Shown piece after piece: positions 42,298-50,105 of a DNA stretch of 64,000 bases (positions are counted from its first letter, which is position 1; the number at the start of each line of letters is the position of its first letter). The notes below the pieces were generated by a model. It searched no databases and had not been told where the DNA came from. It saw nothing but the letters and a program-made list of their open reading frames with translations. The stretch spans positions 3,492,001 to 3,556,000 of the forward strand of contig NZ_QKWY01000001.1 of NCBI RefSeq assembly GCF_003248355.1, read 5' to 3'. A program made the translations under genes and the position numbers. This DNA is from Streptomyces sp. AC1-42W. Its GTDB lineage: Bacteria; Actinomycetota; Actinomycetes; Streptomycetales; Streptomycetaceae.

Positions 42298-43358
42298 GGA
42301 CCGACGCGCGTCGCCATCACGACCCGCGGGTACGCGGATTCGCCAGTGACAACTACGCGGGGACCCACCCGGAGATCCTCGCCGCCCTCGCCCTCGCCAA
42401 CGGCGGCCACCAGGTCTCCTACGGCGAGGACGACTACACCGGCCACCTCCAGCGGGTGATGCACAGTCACTTCGGGCCGACCGCCGAGACGTTCCCCGTC
42501 TTCAACGGCACCGGCGCCAACGTGGTCGCGCTCCAGGCCATGACCGACCGCTGGGGCGCGGTCATCTGCGCCGAGTCCGCCCACATCAACGTGGACGAGT
42601 GCGGCGCGCCCGAACGCGTCGGCGGACTCAAGCTGCTCACCGTCCCCACCGAGGACGGCAAGCTCACCCCGGAGCTGATCGACCGGCAGGCGTACGGCTG
42701 GGACGACGAGCACCGCGCCATGCCCCAGGTCGTCTCGATCACCCAGAACACCGAGCTGGGCACCGTCTACACGCCCGACGAGATCCGCGCCATCTGCGAG
42801 CACGCGCACGGCCACGGCATGACCGTCCACCTCGACGGGGCCCGCATAGCCAACGCCGCGGCCTCCCTGGACGTGCCCATGCGCACGTTCACCAACACCG
42901 TCGGCGTCGACGTGCTCTCCTTCGGCGGCACGAAGAACGGCGCCATCTTCGGCGAGGCCGTCGTCGTCCTGAACCCCGACGCCGTCCGGGCCATGAAGCA
43001 CCTGCGCAAGCTGTCCATGCAGCTCGCCTCCAAGATGCGCTTCGTCTCCGTACAACTGGAGGCACTGCTCGCCGGCGACCTGTGGCTGCGCAACGCCCGG
43101 CACGCCAACACCATGGCCCGGCGGCTCGCCGACGGCGTGCGCGCGATCGACGGCGTGGAGATCCTCCACCCCGTCCAGGCCAACGCCGTCTTCGCACGGC
43201 TGCCGCACGCGGTCACCGAACGCCTCCAGAAGCGGTTCCGGTTCTACTTCTGGGACGAGCGGGCCGGCGACGTCCGCTGGATGTGCGCGTTCGACACCAC
43301 CGAGGAGGACGTCGACGCGTTTCTCCGCGCGATCGAGGAGGAGATGGCGGCCGGCTGA
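42276..43358 (+). CDS. Threonine-aldolase-like PLP enzyme (beta-eliminating lyase family)
   Basis: 360 residues from GTG 42276 (CGGAAAG upstream), overlapping the SDR by 22 nt. FASDNYAGTHPEILAALA and YGEDDYTGHLQ near the N-terminus, the PLP His region (SAHINVDECGAPE), HLDGARIANAA, and the PLP Lys in LSFGGTKNGAIFGEAVV. This is the low-specificity L-threonine aldolase fold. It cleaves beta-hydroxy amino acids to glycine and an aldehyde. With an SDR next door, oxidation or reduction of the hydroxyl or aldehyde is a plausible linked step, by inference. Confidence 0.9.
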   Translation: MADPATVRTDARRHHDPRVRGFASDNYAGTHPEILAALALANGGHQVSYGEDDYTGHLQRVMHSHFGPTAETFPVFNGTGANVVALQAMTDRWGAVICAESAHINVDECGAPERVGGLKLLTVPTEDGKLTPELIDRQAYGWDDEHRAMPQVVSITQNTELGTVYTPDEIRAICEHAHGHGMTVHLDGARIANAAASLDVPMRTFTNTVGVDVLSFGGTKNGAIFGEAVVVLNPDAVRAMKHLRKLSMQLASKMRFVSVQLEALLAGDLWLRNARHANTMARRLADGVRAIDGVEILHPVQANAVFARLPHAVTERLQKRFRFYFWDERAGDVRWMCAFDTTEEDVDAFLRAIEEEMAAG

Positions 43359-43374
43359 CCGCCCCCTCGAACCC

Positions 43375-43406
43375 CTCCGGGGTGCGGACCCGTCCGTACC
43401 CCGGAG
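43375..43406. terminator. Hairpin between convergent aldolase and PlsC genes
   Basis: CTCCGGGGTGCGGAC (43375-43389) pairs with GTCCGTACCCCGGAG (43392-43406), including one G-T pair. Confidence 0.65.
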
Positions 43407-43413
43407 AGACGTT

Positions 43414-44136
43414 TCAGCCCCGCTCGCGGACCTCGGCCGGCGTCGGAGCCGTACCGCCCAGGTGCGCGGGCACCCACCAGGTGTCGGCGGCGTCCTTCGG
43501 CCGGACCGGATACGCCCGCTGCGCCGCCTCCAGCAGCTCCTGCACCCGCTCGCGCAGCCGCCGCGTGATCGCGCCCGCGTACTGGTCGGTGGGAGCCTCC
43601 ACCGGCTCGCCGACGCGGATGGTCACCGGGATGTGGTTGCGCTTGAAGTTGCGGGGCCGGCCCTTGGTCCACAGCCGCTGCGTCCCCCACAGCGCCATCG
43701 GGATCAGCGGAACGCCCGCCTCCTGCGCCAGGCGCGCCGCGCCCGACTTGAAGCTCTTGAGCGTGAAGGACTCCGAGATCGTCGCCTCGGGGAACACCCC
43801 GACGATCTCCCCGGACCGCAGCGAGGCCAGCGCGTGCGCGTACGCCTCCTCGCCCTGCTCGCGGTCGACGGGAATGTGCTTCATGCCGCGCATCAGCGGA
43901 CCGGAGACCTTGTGCCGGAAAACGGATTCCTTGGCCATGAAACGAACCAGGCGCTTCTGCGGGAGCGCCGCGAGCCCATTGAAGATGAAGTCCAGATAAC
44001 TGATGTGGTTGCTGACCAGAACAGCGCCACCGGTCTTCGGGATGTGCTCCGAACCCTGACTGTCGATCTTCAGGTCCAGCGCCTTGAAAAACGTGCGAGC
44101 GGCGCCGATGACCGGCCGATAGACGAGTTCTGCCAT
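43414..44136 (-). CDS. 1-acylglycerol-3-phosphate acyltransferase (PlsC-like)
   Basis: 240 residues. HX4D motif NHISYLD, substrate motif FPEATISES in the EGTR position, and IPMALWGT. It transfers acyl chains to lysophosphatidate or a related acceptor at the inner membrane face. Streptomyces carry several paralogues. Monocistronic. Confidence 0.9.
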   Translation of the reverse strand: MAELVYRPVIGAARTFFKALDLKIDSQGSEHIPKTGGAVLVSNHISYLDFIFNGLAALPQKRLVRFMAKESVFRHKVSGPLMRGMKHIPVDREQGEEAYAHALASLRSGEIVGVFPEATISESFTLKSFKSGAARLAQEAGVPLIPMALWGTQRLWTKGRPRNFKRNHIPVTIRVGEPVEAPTDQYAGAITRRLRERVQELLEAAQRAYPVRPKDAADTWWVPAHLGGTAPTPAEVRERG

Positions 44137-44357
44137 CTGGGGAAGACCCTTTCTTCAGCGCCCGCGGAGGGTTCTCCCGGCGGAAGTTACGCAGCCGTAG
44201 GTTTTCGGCATTGGGGCGATCGTGCACCATACGGTCACGCGGTGGCCAGTCCCGGCGGCCCCGTGCGGCGAGATTCTCGTCACGTACTACGGCCGGGAAT
44301 GCCCGCGCCGCCATCGGTGCTGACCTTCTGCGGAGAACTCTGACAGGAGGTCGGGCT

Positions 44358-44684
44358 GTGGACGGGCAGGCGCGTACGGAGAGGCTGGACGCGGCGCGCC
44401 TCGGCGCGGAGCTGGGGGCGCGGGCCACGCTCGTCCAGTTCTCCACCGCCTTCTGCCAGCCTTGCCGGGCCACGCGCCGCATCCTCGCGGAGGTGGCCGG
44501 GATGGTCGAGGGGGTCGCCCATGTGGAGATCGACGCGGAAGCCCGACTCGGGCTCGTACGGGACCTGGGGATCGACCGGACCCCGACCGTCCTGGTGCTC
44601 GACGCCGGAGGCCGGATCGTGCGCCGGGGCGTCGGGCAGCCCCGCACCGTTGATGTCGTCGCCGCCCTCGGGCGGGCGATGTGA
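44358..44684 (+). CDS. Thioredoxin-like protein
   Basis: 108 residues from GTG 44358, with AGGAGG 8 nt upstream. Thioredoxin fold with the active site FCQPC (C-Q-P-C instead of C-G-P-C) and the cis-Pro loop RTPTVLVLDAGGRIV. No signal peptide, so cytoplasmic. The altered dipeptide should change redox potential. The following genes include a cysteine-type leader ORF and a flavin reductase. Confidence 0.88.
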   Translation: MDGQARTERLDAARLGAELGARATLVQFSTAFCQPCRATRRILAEVAGMVEGVAHVEIDAEARLGLVRDLGIDRTPTVLVLDAGGRIVRRGVGQPRTVDVVAALGRAM

Positions 44685-44720
44685 CGGACCGTGATGCTTC
44701 TCCCACTTGCCGGGACGCCC

Positions 44721-44750
44721 TTGACTGCGCGCACCGTGAATCGTCACTCT
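44721..44750 (+). promoter_or_regulatory. Promoter giving a leaderless start at the leader ORF
   Basis: TTGACT (44721-44726), an 18-nt spacer, and CACTCT (44745-44750). Transcription would begin 7-8 nt further on, at or next to the A of ATG 44758. Confidence 0.5.
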
Positions 44751-44757
44751 GACACTT

Positions 44758-44838
44758 ATGCCGTCAGATCCCCTGCTCCATGGCCGGGCGTACATCGATC
44801 TCGCCCGTACCGCCGGCGCGTGCTGTCCGGATGCCTGA
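44758..44838 (+). CDS. 26-codon leader peptide ending in Ala-Cys-Cys (cysteine-attenuator type)
   Basis: ATG 44758 to TGA 44838. The peptide contains LLHGRAYIDLARTAG and then ACCPDA. The pattern R-x-[HY]-I-D-L...A-x-x-C-C near the end matches the short leader peptides seen before sulfur and flavin-reductase genes in actinobacteria, some shown in mycobacteria to be cysteine-responsive attenuators with leaderless starts. No Shine-Dalgarno precedes it, and a promoter places +1 at its ATG. The stop codon is 46 nt before the flavin reductase start. By inference, ribosome stalling at the TGC TGT pair controls downstream expression. Confidence 0.7.
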   Translation: MPSDPLLHGRAYIDLARTAGACCPDA

Positions 44839-44884
44839 GCATCCACGACCCCGCAGCACCCCCGACGCGCAGAAGGATCTCTCC

Positions 44885-45394
44885 ATGACGGCATCACCCG
44901 GACTCGACGCGCCGCGAACCGCCTCCCCGGACCTGCTCCGCTCGGTGTTCCGGCAGCACGCCGCCGGAGTCGCCGTGATCACCGCCGCCGACGGCGAACG
45001 GCCCGTCGGCTTCACCGCCACCTCGCTCAACTCCGTGGCCGCCGACCCGCCCCTGATCTCGTTCGGCGTGGGCACCGCGTCCTCCAGCTGGCCGGTCATC
45101 GCCGCGGCCGAGTACGTCGGCGTCCACATCCTCGCCGAGCACCAGCGGGAACTGGCCGCCACCTTCGCCCGCAGCGGCGCCGACCGGTTCGGCCCGTCCA
45201 CCTTTTGGCGCAGCGGGCCGGAAGGCGTTCCGCTGCTCGACGACGTGCTGGCGTGGCTGGTCTGCCGGGTCGTGGCCCGTGTTCCGGCCGGGGACCACCG
45301 CATCGTGATCGCCGAGGTGACCGCGGGCGACCCGGTGGGCGGTGGCCGCCCCCTCCTCTATCACCAGGGCCGATTCACGGCGCTGCGCGACTGA
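44885..45394 (+). CDS. Flavin reductase family protein (FMN-dependent)
   Basis: 169 residues from ATG 44885 (AAGGATC upstream); earlier in-frame starts would overlap the leader ORF. Family motifs: FRQHAAGVAVITAADGERPV, GFTATSLNSVAADPPLISFG, GVHILAEHQRELAATFA and PLLYHQGRF. It supplies reduced flavin to a monooxygenase or reduces flavin with NAD(P)H. A sulfur link is suggested by the leader ORF, because desulfurising monooxygenases need such a partner, but no monooxygenase is adjacent. Confidence 0.9.
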   Translation: MTASPGLDAPRTASPDLLRSVFRQHAAGVAVITAADGERPVGFTATSLNSVAADPPLISFGVGTASSSWPVIAAAEYVGVHILAEHQRELAATFARSGADRFGPSTFWRSGPEGVPLLDDVLAWLVCRVVARVPAGDHRIVIAEVTAGDPVGGGRPLLYHQGRFTALRD

Positions 45395-45476
45395 ATCCGC
45401 CGCCGGTGGTTCCGGAGCGGCGCGCGTTGGGCAGATCACAGTGCCAAGCGCTTGCTCATGGAGCACCCAATCGATG

Positions 45477-45488
45477 TACTGACGAGTA
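45477..45488. promoter_or_regulatory. TACT-GACG-AGTA inverted repeat upstream of etfB
   Basis: Short inverted repeat about 110 bp before etfB, of the type bound by TetR-family regulators of fatty-acid oxidation. A -10-like TATGCT follows at 45543-45548. Confidence 0.3.
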
Positions 45489-45596
45489 ATATGACGGTCG
45501 GAGCGTCGGTCGCCCCGACCGGAAAACGCCCCATCAGGCGCCTATGCTGCGTGCAACAAGGCAGCCCGGAAATGACGATGCAGTAGGAGAGCCGGC

Positions 45597-46382
45597 GTGA
45601 GCTTGAGGATCGTTGTCTGTGTGAAGTACGTGCCCGACGCGACCGGTGACCGGCATTTCGCCGATGACCTGACGTTGGACCGTGAGGACGTGGACGGTCT
45701 GCTGTCGGAGCTGGACGAGTACGCGGTCGAGCAGGCGTTGCAGATCGCGGAGGCGGCCGATGACGCGGAGGTCACCGTGTTGACGGTGGGTCCGGAGGAT
45801 GCGCGGGACGCGTTGCGCAAGGCGTTGTCGATGGGTGCGGACAAGGCGGTTCACGTCGAGGACGACGATCTGCACGGGACGGATGCGCTGGGGACGTCGC
45901 TGGTGCTGGCGAGGGCGCTGGAGGAGACCGGGTACGACCTGGTGGTTTCGGGGATGGCGTCGACGGACGGGTCGATGGGTGTGGTTCCGGCGCTGCTGGC
46001 GGAGCGGCTGGGTGTGCCGCAGGTGACGCTGCTGTCGCAGGTGTCGGTGGCCGATGGTGTGGTGCGGGGTCGCCGGGACGGGGACAGTGCGTCGGAGGAG
46101 CTGGAGGCGTCGCTGCCGGCGGTGGTGTCGGTGACCGACCAGTCCGGTGAGGCGCGTTACCCCTCGTTCAAGGGGATCATGGCGGCGAAGAAGAAGCCGG
46201 TGACGTCCCTGGACCTGGACGACCTGGGCATCGACGCCGAACAGGTGGGCCTGGCGGGTGCCTGGAGCGCGGTCGACTCCGCGACGGAGCGCCCGGCCCG
46301 CACCGCGGGCACGATCGTGAAGGACGAGGGCGAGGGCGGCAAGCGGCTGGCCGAGTTCCTGGCGGGCCAGAAGTTCATCTGA
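45597..46382 (+). CDS. etfB: Electron transfer flavoprotein, beta subunit
   Basis: 261 residues from GTG 45597, after AGGAGAG. IVVCVKYVPD, the KALSMGADKAVHVEDDDL loop, DGSMGVVPALLAERLGVPQV and ATERPARTAGTIVKDEGEGG are standard. It pairs with the alpha subunit to pass electrons from acyl-CoA dehydrogenases to the quinone pool. Codon choice is unusual: up to about 46150 many codons end in G or T (GGT, GTT, GCG, CTG), whereas the end uses the C-ending codons of its neighbours. Confidence 0.96.
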   Translation: MSLRIVVCVKYVPDATGDRHFADDLTLDREDVDGLLSELDEYAVEQALQIAEAADDAEVTVLTVGPEDARDALRKALSMGADKAVHVEDDDLHGTDALGTSLVLARALEETGYDLVVSGMASTDGSMGVVPALLAERLGVPQVTLLSQVSVADGVVRGRRDGDSASEELEASLPAVVSVTDQSGEARYPSFKGIMAAKKKPVTSLDLDDLGIDAEQVGLAGAWSAVDSATERPARTAGTIVKDEGEGGKRLAEFLAGQKFI

Positions 46383-46442
46383 GCCCCGGCACCCCCTCTC
46401 ATCACCCCCGCCTACTTCGCACACGCAGGAGATTGAAGTCCC

Positions 46443-47405
46443 ATGGCTGAAGTTCTCGTCTATGTCGACCACGTGGACGGCGCCGTCCGCAAGCCCACCC
46501 TGGAGCTGCTGACGCTCGCCCGCCGTATCGGCGAGCCCGTCGCCGTCGCCCTGGGCAGCGGTGCCGCAGACACCGCGGGCGTGCTCGCCGAGCACGGCGC
46601 GGTCAAGGTGCTGACCGCCGACGCCCCCGAGTTCGCCGAGTACCTCGTCGTGCCGAAGGTGGACGCCCTCCAGGCCGCCTTCGACGCCGTGTCCCCGGCC
46701 GCCGTGCTGCTGTCCTCCTCCGCGGAGGCCAAGGAGATCGCGGCCCGCCTCGCGGTCCGCATCGGCTCCGGCATCATCACCGACGCCGTCGACCTGGAGG
46801 CCGGCGACCAGGGCCCGATCGCCACGCAGTCCGCGTTCGCCGCCTCGTACACGACCAAGTCCCGTGTTTCCAAGGGTGTTCCGGTCATCACGGTCAAGCC
46901 GAACTCCGCCCCGGCCGAGCCGGCCGCGGCCGCCGGCGCCGTCGAGACCCTCGCGGTCACCTTCTCGGCGCAGGCCACCGGCACGAAGGTGCTCTCGCGT
47001 ACGCCGCGTGAGTCGACGGGCCGTCCGGAGCTGACGGAGGCGGCGATCGTGGTCTCCGGTGGGCGTGGGGTGAACGGTGCGGAGAACTTCGCGGTGATCG
47101 AGGCGCTGGCGGACTCGCTGGGTGCCGCGGTGGGCGCGTCGCGGGCCGCGGTGGACGCGGGCTGGTACCCGCACACCAACCAGGTCGGCCAGACCGGCAA
47201 GTCGGTCTCCCCGCAGCTGTACATCGCCTCGGGCATCTCGGGTGCGATCCAGCACCGGGCGGGGATGCAGACCTCGAAGACGATCGTCGCCGTCAACAAG
47301 GACCCCGAGGCCCCCATCTTCGACCTCGTCGACTACGGCGTCGTCGGCGACCTCTTCGACGTCGTGCCCCAGCTCACCGAGGAGATCAACACCCGCAAGG
47401 GCTGA
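46443..47405 (+). CDS. etfA: Electron transfer flavoprotein, alpha subunit
   Basis: 320 residues. N-terminal domain AEVLVYVDHVDGAVRKPTLE; C-terminal FAD domain with VVSGGRGVNGAENFAVIEAL, GWYPHTNQVGQTGKSVSPQLY, ASGISGAIQHRAGMQTSKTI and AVNKDPEAPIFD. It binds FAD and forms the ETF dimer with the upstream subunit (60 nt apart, same operon). About 47010-47290 shows the same G/T-ending codon style as the start of etfB. Confidence 0.96.
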   Translation: MAEVLVYVDHVDGAVRKPTLELLTLARRIGEPVAVALGSGAADTAGVLAEHGAVKVLTADAPEFAEYLVVPKVDALQAAFDAVSPAAVLLSSSAEAKEIAARLAVRIGSGIITDAVDLEAGDQGPIATQSAFAASYTTKSRVSKGVPVITVKPNSAPAEPAAAAGAVETLAVTFSAQATGTKVLSRTPRESTGRPELTEAAIVVSGGRGVNGAENFAVIEALADSLGAAVGASRAAVDAGWYPHTNQVGQTGKSVSPQLYIASGISGAIQHRAGMQTSKTIVAVNKDPEAPIFDLVDYGVVGDLFDVVPQLTEEINTRKG

Positions 47406-47427
47406 TCGCCGACGAGCGCGTACGAAC

Positions 47428-47477
47428 AACGGCCGCGGGGCCGCACGGTGAACACACCGTGCGGCCCCGCGGCCGTT
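47428..47477. terminator. Perfect 23-bp hairpin after etfA
   Basis: Arms at 47428-47450 and 47455-47477 are fully complementary around an AACA loop, 23 nt after the etfA stop. It is the longest perfect hairpin I see in the window. Confidence 0.8.
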
Positions 47478-47508
47478 CCGGTCACCGTTGACGCCGATGC
47501 GACAGCCC

Positions 47509-47549
47509 TATAGCTTCACTATGCGGATTGTTGATTCCGGGAAGCGGAA
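47509..47549 (+). promoter_or_regulatory. Promoter -10 and downstream operator of the DUF6986 gene
   Basis: TATAGC (47509-47514) serves as a -10 box. Downstream, TTCCGGGAAGCGGAA (47535-47549) is a TTCC...GGAA inverted repeat between the predicted +1 and the RBS (GGAGGG), where a repressor would block elongation. Confidence 0.4.
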
Positions 47550-47574
47550 ACTGTCGAAGTGGAGGGTGCGGACG

Positions 47575-48873
47575 ATGGGTCAGCAGGAGAAGGTGGCGAC
47601 GAGCCTCGCCGGAGCGGTCAGCGACGGGATCAGCGCCTCCCTCGCGGCGGTGGACGCCGAACTCGCCCGCCGCTACCCGGGCGACCCCGGCACCCGCCAG
47701 CCCGTGCACACCGTCTATGTACCCGGCGACGCCTTCACGGCCGGCACCCTGCGCGCCTGGGGCGACCAGGCGCTGAAGGCGCTCGACGAGCACGCCCCCG
47801 ACGCGGCCGCCCTCGCCGCCGTCCTCGGCATCCCGGACGAGCTGGCCGGGCCCGTCCACGACCGGGTGCGCGCCAAGCTGGAACGCGAACCCGTCGAGGA
47901 TCTGCGGATCGACTTCGAGGACGGCTACGGGCCCCGCTCCGACGCCGAGGAGGACGAGACGGCGGCCCGCGCGGCCCGGCTCGTCTCGGAGGCGTACGCC
48001 GGAGGCACGGCGGCGCCCTACACGGGCATCCGGATGAAGTGCATGGAGGCGGCCGTACGCGACCGGGGCATCCGCACCACCGACATCTTCCTCACCGGCC
48101 TGATGCGGGCCGGCGGGCTGCCCGAAGGGCTCGTCCTCACCCTGCCCAAGGTGACCTACCCCGAACAGGTCACCGCCTTCGTCCGCCTCCTCGAAGCCTT
48201 CGAGCAGGCGCACGGGCTGCCGGCCGGGCGCCTCGGCTTCGAGATCCAGATCGAGACCAGCCAGTCCATCCTCGCCGCCGACGGCACCGCCGCCGTGGCC
48301 CGCATGATCGACGCGGCGGGGGGCCGGGCCACCGGGCTGCACTACGGGACGTTCGACTACAGCGCCTGCGTGGGCGTCAGCGCCGCGTACCAGGCGAGCG
48401 ACCACCCGGCCGCCGACCACGCCAAGGCCGTGATGCAGGTGGCCGCCGCCGGTACCGGCGTACGCGTCTCGGACGGCTCCACCAATGTGCTCCCCGTGGG
48501 CTCCGCGGAGCGGGTCCACGAGGCGTGGCGGCTGCACTACGGCCTCACCCGGCGCGCCCTGGCCCGCGCCTACTACCAGGGCTGGGACATGCACCCGGCC
48601 CATCTGCCGACCCGGTACGCGGCCGTCTACACGTTCTACCGCGAGGGCCTGGAGCAGGCCGCGTCCCGGCTCGCCGCGTACGCCGCCAAGGCGGGCGGCG
48701 ACGTCATGGACGAACCGGCCACCGCCAAGGCGCTCAGCGGCTATCTGCTCCGGGGCATCGACTGCGGCGCGCTGGACACCGCCGAGGTGACCGGGCTGAC
48801 CGGGCTGAGCCGCGCGGACCTCGACGCCTTCGCCTCCCCGCGGCGCGGCACCCTGACGGTGACGGCCCCGTAA
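47575..48873 (+). CDS. DUF6986 / HpcH-HpaI (CitE-like) aldolase-lyase family protein
   Basis: 432 residues from ATG 47575, preceded by GGAGGG; an in-frame ATG at 47521 lies over the promoter. TIM-barrel lyase features: VHTVYVPGDAF, LRIDFEDGYGPRSDAEEDE (acidic metal site), RMKCMEAAVRDRGIRTTDIF, LPKVTYPEQV, LGFEIQIETSQSIL (catalytic Glu) and GTFDYSACVGVS. The family resembles malate synthase/citrate lyase beta enzymes that form or cleave C-C bonds with Mg2+. Exact reaction unknown. Confidence 0.8.
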   Translation: MGQQEKVATSLAGAVSDGISASLAAVDAELARRYPGDPGTRQPVHTVYVPGDAFTAGTLRAWGDQALKALDEHAPDAAALAAVLGIPDELAGPVHDRVRAKLEREPVEDLRIDFEDGYGPRSDAEEDETAARAARLVSEAYAGGTAAPYTGIRMKCMEAAVRDRGIRTTDIFLTGLMRAGGLPEGLVLTLPKVTYPEQVTAFVRLLEAFEQAHGLPAGRLGFEIQIETSQSILAADGTAAVARMIDAAGGRATGLHYGTFDYSACVGVSAAYQASDHPAADHAKAVMQVAAAGTGVRVSDGSTNVLPVGSAERVHEAWRLHYGLTRRALARAYYQGWDMHPAHLPTRYAAVYTFYREGLEQAASRLAAYAAKAGGDVMDEPATAKALSGYLLRGIDCGALDTAEVTGLTGLSRADLDAFASPRRGTLTVTAP

Positions 48874-48897
48874 CGGCCGGCCCGGCCGCTCCGACGG

Positions 48898-49929
48898 CTA
48901 CGGGGCCGGGGGGAGTTCGCCCGAGCCGCGGGCGATCAGCCGCGTCGGCAGCTCCACCCGCGCCGGGCTGTGGTCGGCCCCGTCCAGCCGGCGGAAGAGG
49001 TGCTCGGCGGCGGTGCGGCCCACCGCCGCCGCGTCCTGGGAGATGACGGTGATGCCGAGCAGATCCGCCAGCTCGATGTCGTCGAAGCCCACCAGGGCGA
49101 CCGGCCGCTCCCGGCCCGCCAGGACCCGTACCACCGTCACCGTCACCCGGTTGTTGCCGGAGAAGAGCGCCGTCACGGGCTCCGGCCCCGAGAGCATCGC
49201 CTCGGCGGCGGCGCGGACCCGGTCCGGGTCCGTGGAGCCGAGCGAGACCCAGGAGTCCGCCACGGCTATCCCGGCCCCGGCCATCGCCGCGTGGTAGCCG
49301 CGCAGCCGCTCGGTCGCGGTGTGGATGCGCGGCTGGTCGCCGATGAAGCCGATCCGGCGGTGGCCGTGCGCGATCAGATGGGCGACACCCTCGCGGGCCC
49401 CGCCGAAGCTGTCCGAGAGCACCATGTCCGCCTCGATCCGCCCCGCCGGACGGTCCACGAACACGGTCGCCACCCCGGCCTTGATCTCCGGCTCCAGATA
49501 GCGGTGGTCGTCGGCGGCCGGGATCACGATCAGCCCGTCCACCCGGCGGGCGCACAGCGCGAGCACCAGCTCCTGCTCGCGCTCCGGGTCCTCGGCGCTG
49601 GAACCGTTGATGAGCAGCGCCCCGTGCGCACGGGCCACCTCCTCCACCGCCCGGCTCAGCGGCCCGTAGAACGGGTCCGCGAGGTCCTCCAGGACCAGGC
49701 CGATGGACGCGGTCCTGCCCTTGCGCAGCACGCGCGCGCTGTCGTTGCGGCGGAAGCCCAGGGCCTCGATGGCCTCCTGCACCCGGCGCTCGGTGTCCGG
49801 GGTGACCCCGGGCTCGCTGTTGACCACCCGGGACACCGTCTTCAAGCCCACCCCGGCCCGCGCGGCCACATCCTTCATGGTCGGCCGGTTGCCGTAGCGG
49901 TGCTCGGAATGACGGGTGGTCTCGGCCAC
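48898..49929 (-). CDS. LacI-family transcriptional regulator
   Basis: 343 residues from GTG 49929. HTH at about 18-65 (TMKDVAARAGVGLKTVSRVV; NSEPGVTPDTERRVQEAIE), hinge, and sugar-binding core (IGLVLEDLADPFYGPLSRAV; ALFSGNNRVTVTVVRVL; LVGFDDIELADLLGITVISQ). Divergent from a ROK sugar kinase, with a perfect palindrome between them, so it probably controls both. Confidence 0.9.
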   Translation of the reverse strand: MAETTRHSEHRYGNRPTMKDVAARAGVGLKTVSRVVNSEPGVTPDTERRVQEAIEALGFRRNDSARVLRKGRTASIGLVLEDLADPFYGPLSRAVEEVARAHGALLINGSSAEDPEREQELVLALCARRVDGLIVIPAADDHRYLEPEIKAGVATVFVDRPAGRIEADMVLSDSFGGAREGVAHLIAHGHRRIGFIGDQPRIHTATERLRGYHAAMAGAGIAVADSWVSLGSTDPDRVRAAAEAMLSGPEPVTALFSGNNRVTVTVVRVLAGRERPVALVGFDDIELADLLGITVISQDAAAVGRTAAEHLFRRLDGADHSPARVELPTRLIARGSGELPPAP

Positions 49930-50023
49930 GATGCGCTGTCCTGTCGTCGGTGCGGGCAGTCCGGCGGGTCGCGACGGCTGCCGCGGGGGCTTCCGGAGAG
50001 TTTGGGCACGAGCATAGGCCCTG

Positions 50024-50035
50024 GACAACGTTGTC
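50024..50035. promoter_or_regulatory. LacI operator palindrome GACAACGTTGTC
   Basis: Perfect 12-bp palindrome with the central CG typical of LacI-family sites. It lies between the divergent LacI and ROK genes, 95 bp before the regulator start and 71 bp before the kinase start. Confidence 0.65.
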
Positions 50036-50105
50036 AAGGGAATGGAGACTGGGCAAACTGTTCACCTGAGCCGCACATTCCGTCCACACCACCGGAGCCG
50101 CACCG

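Noticed and set aside
44780..44884. N-terminal extension of the flavin reductase from 44780 or 44831
   Set aside because: The extension is Pro/Arg-rich, has no RBS and overlaps the leader ORF. ATG 44885 has a spaced AAGGA and begins in register with the family.
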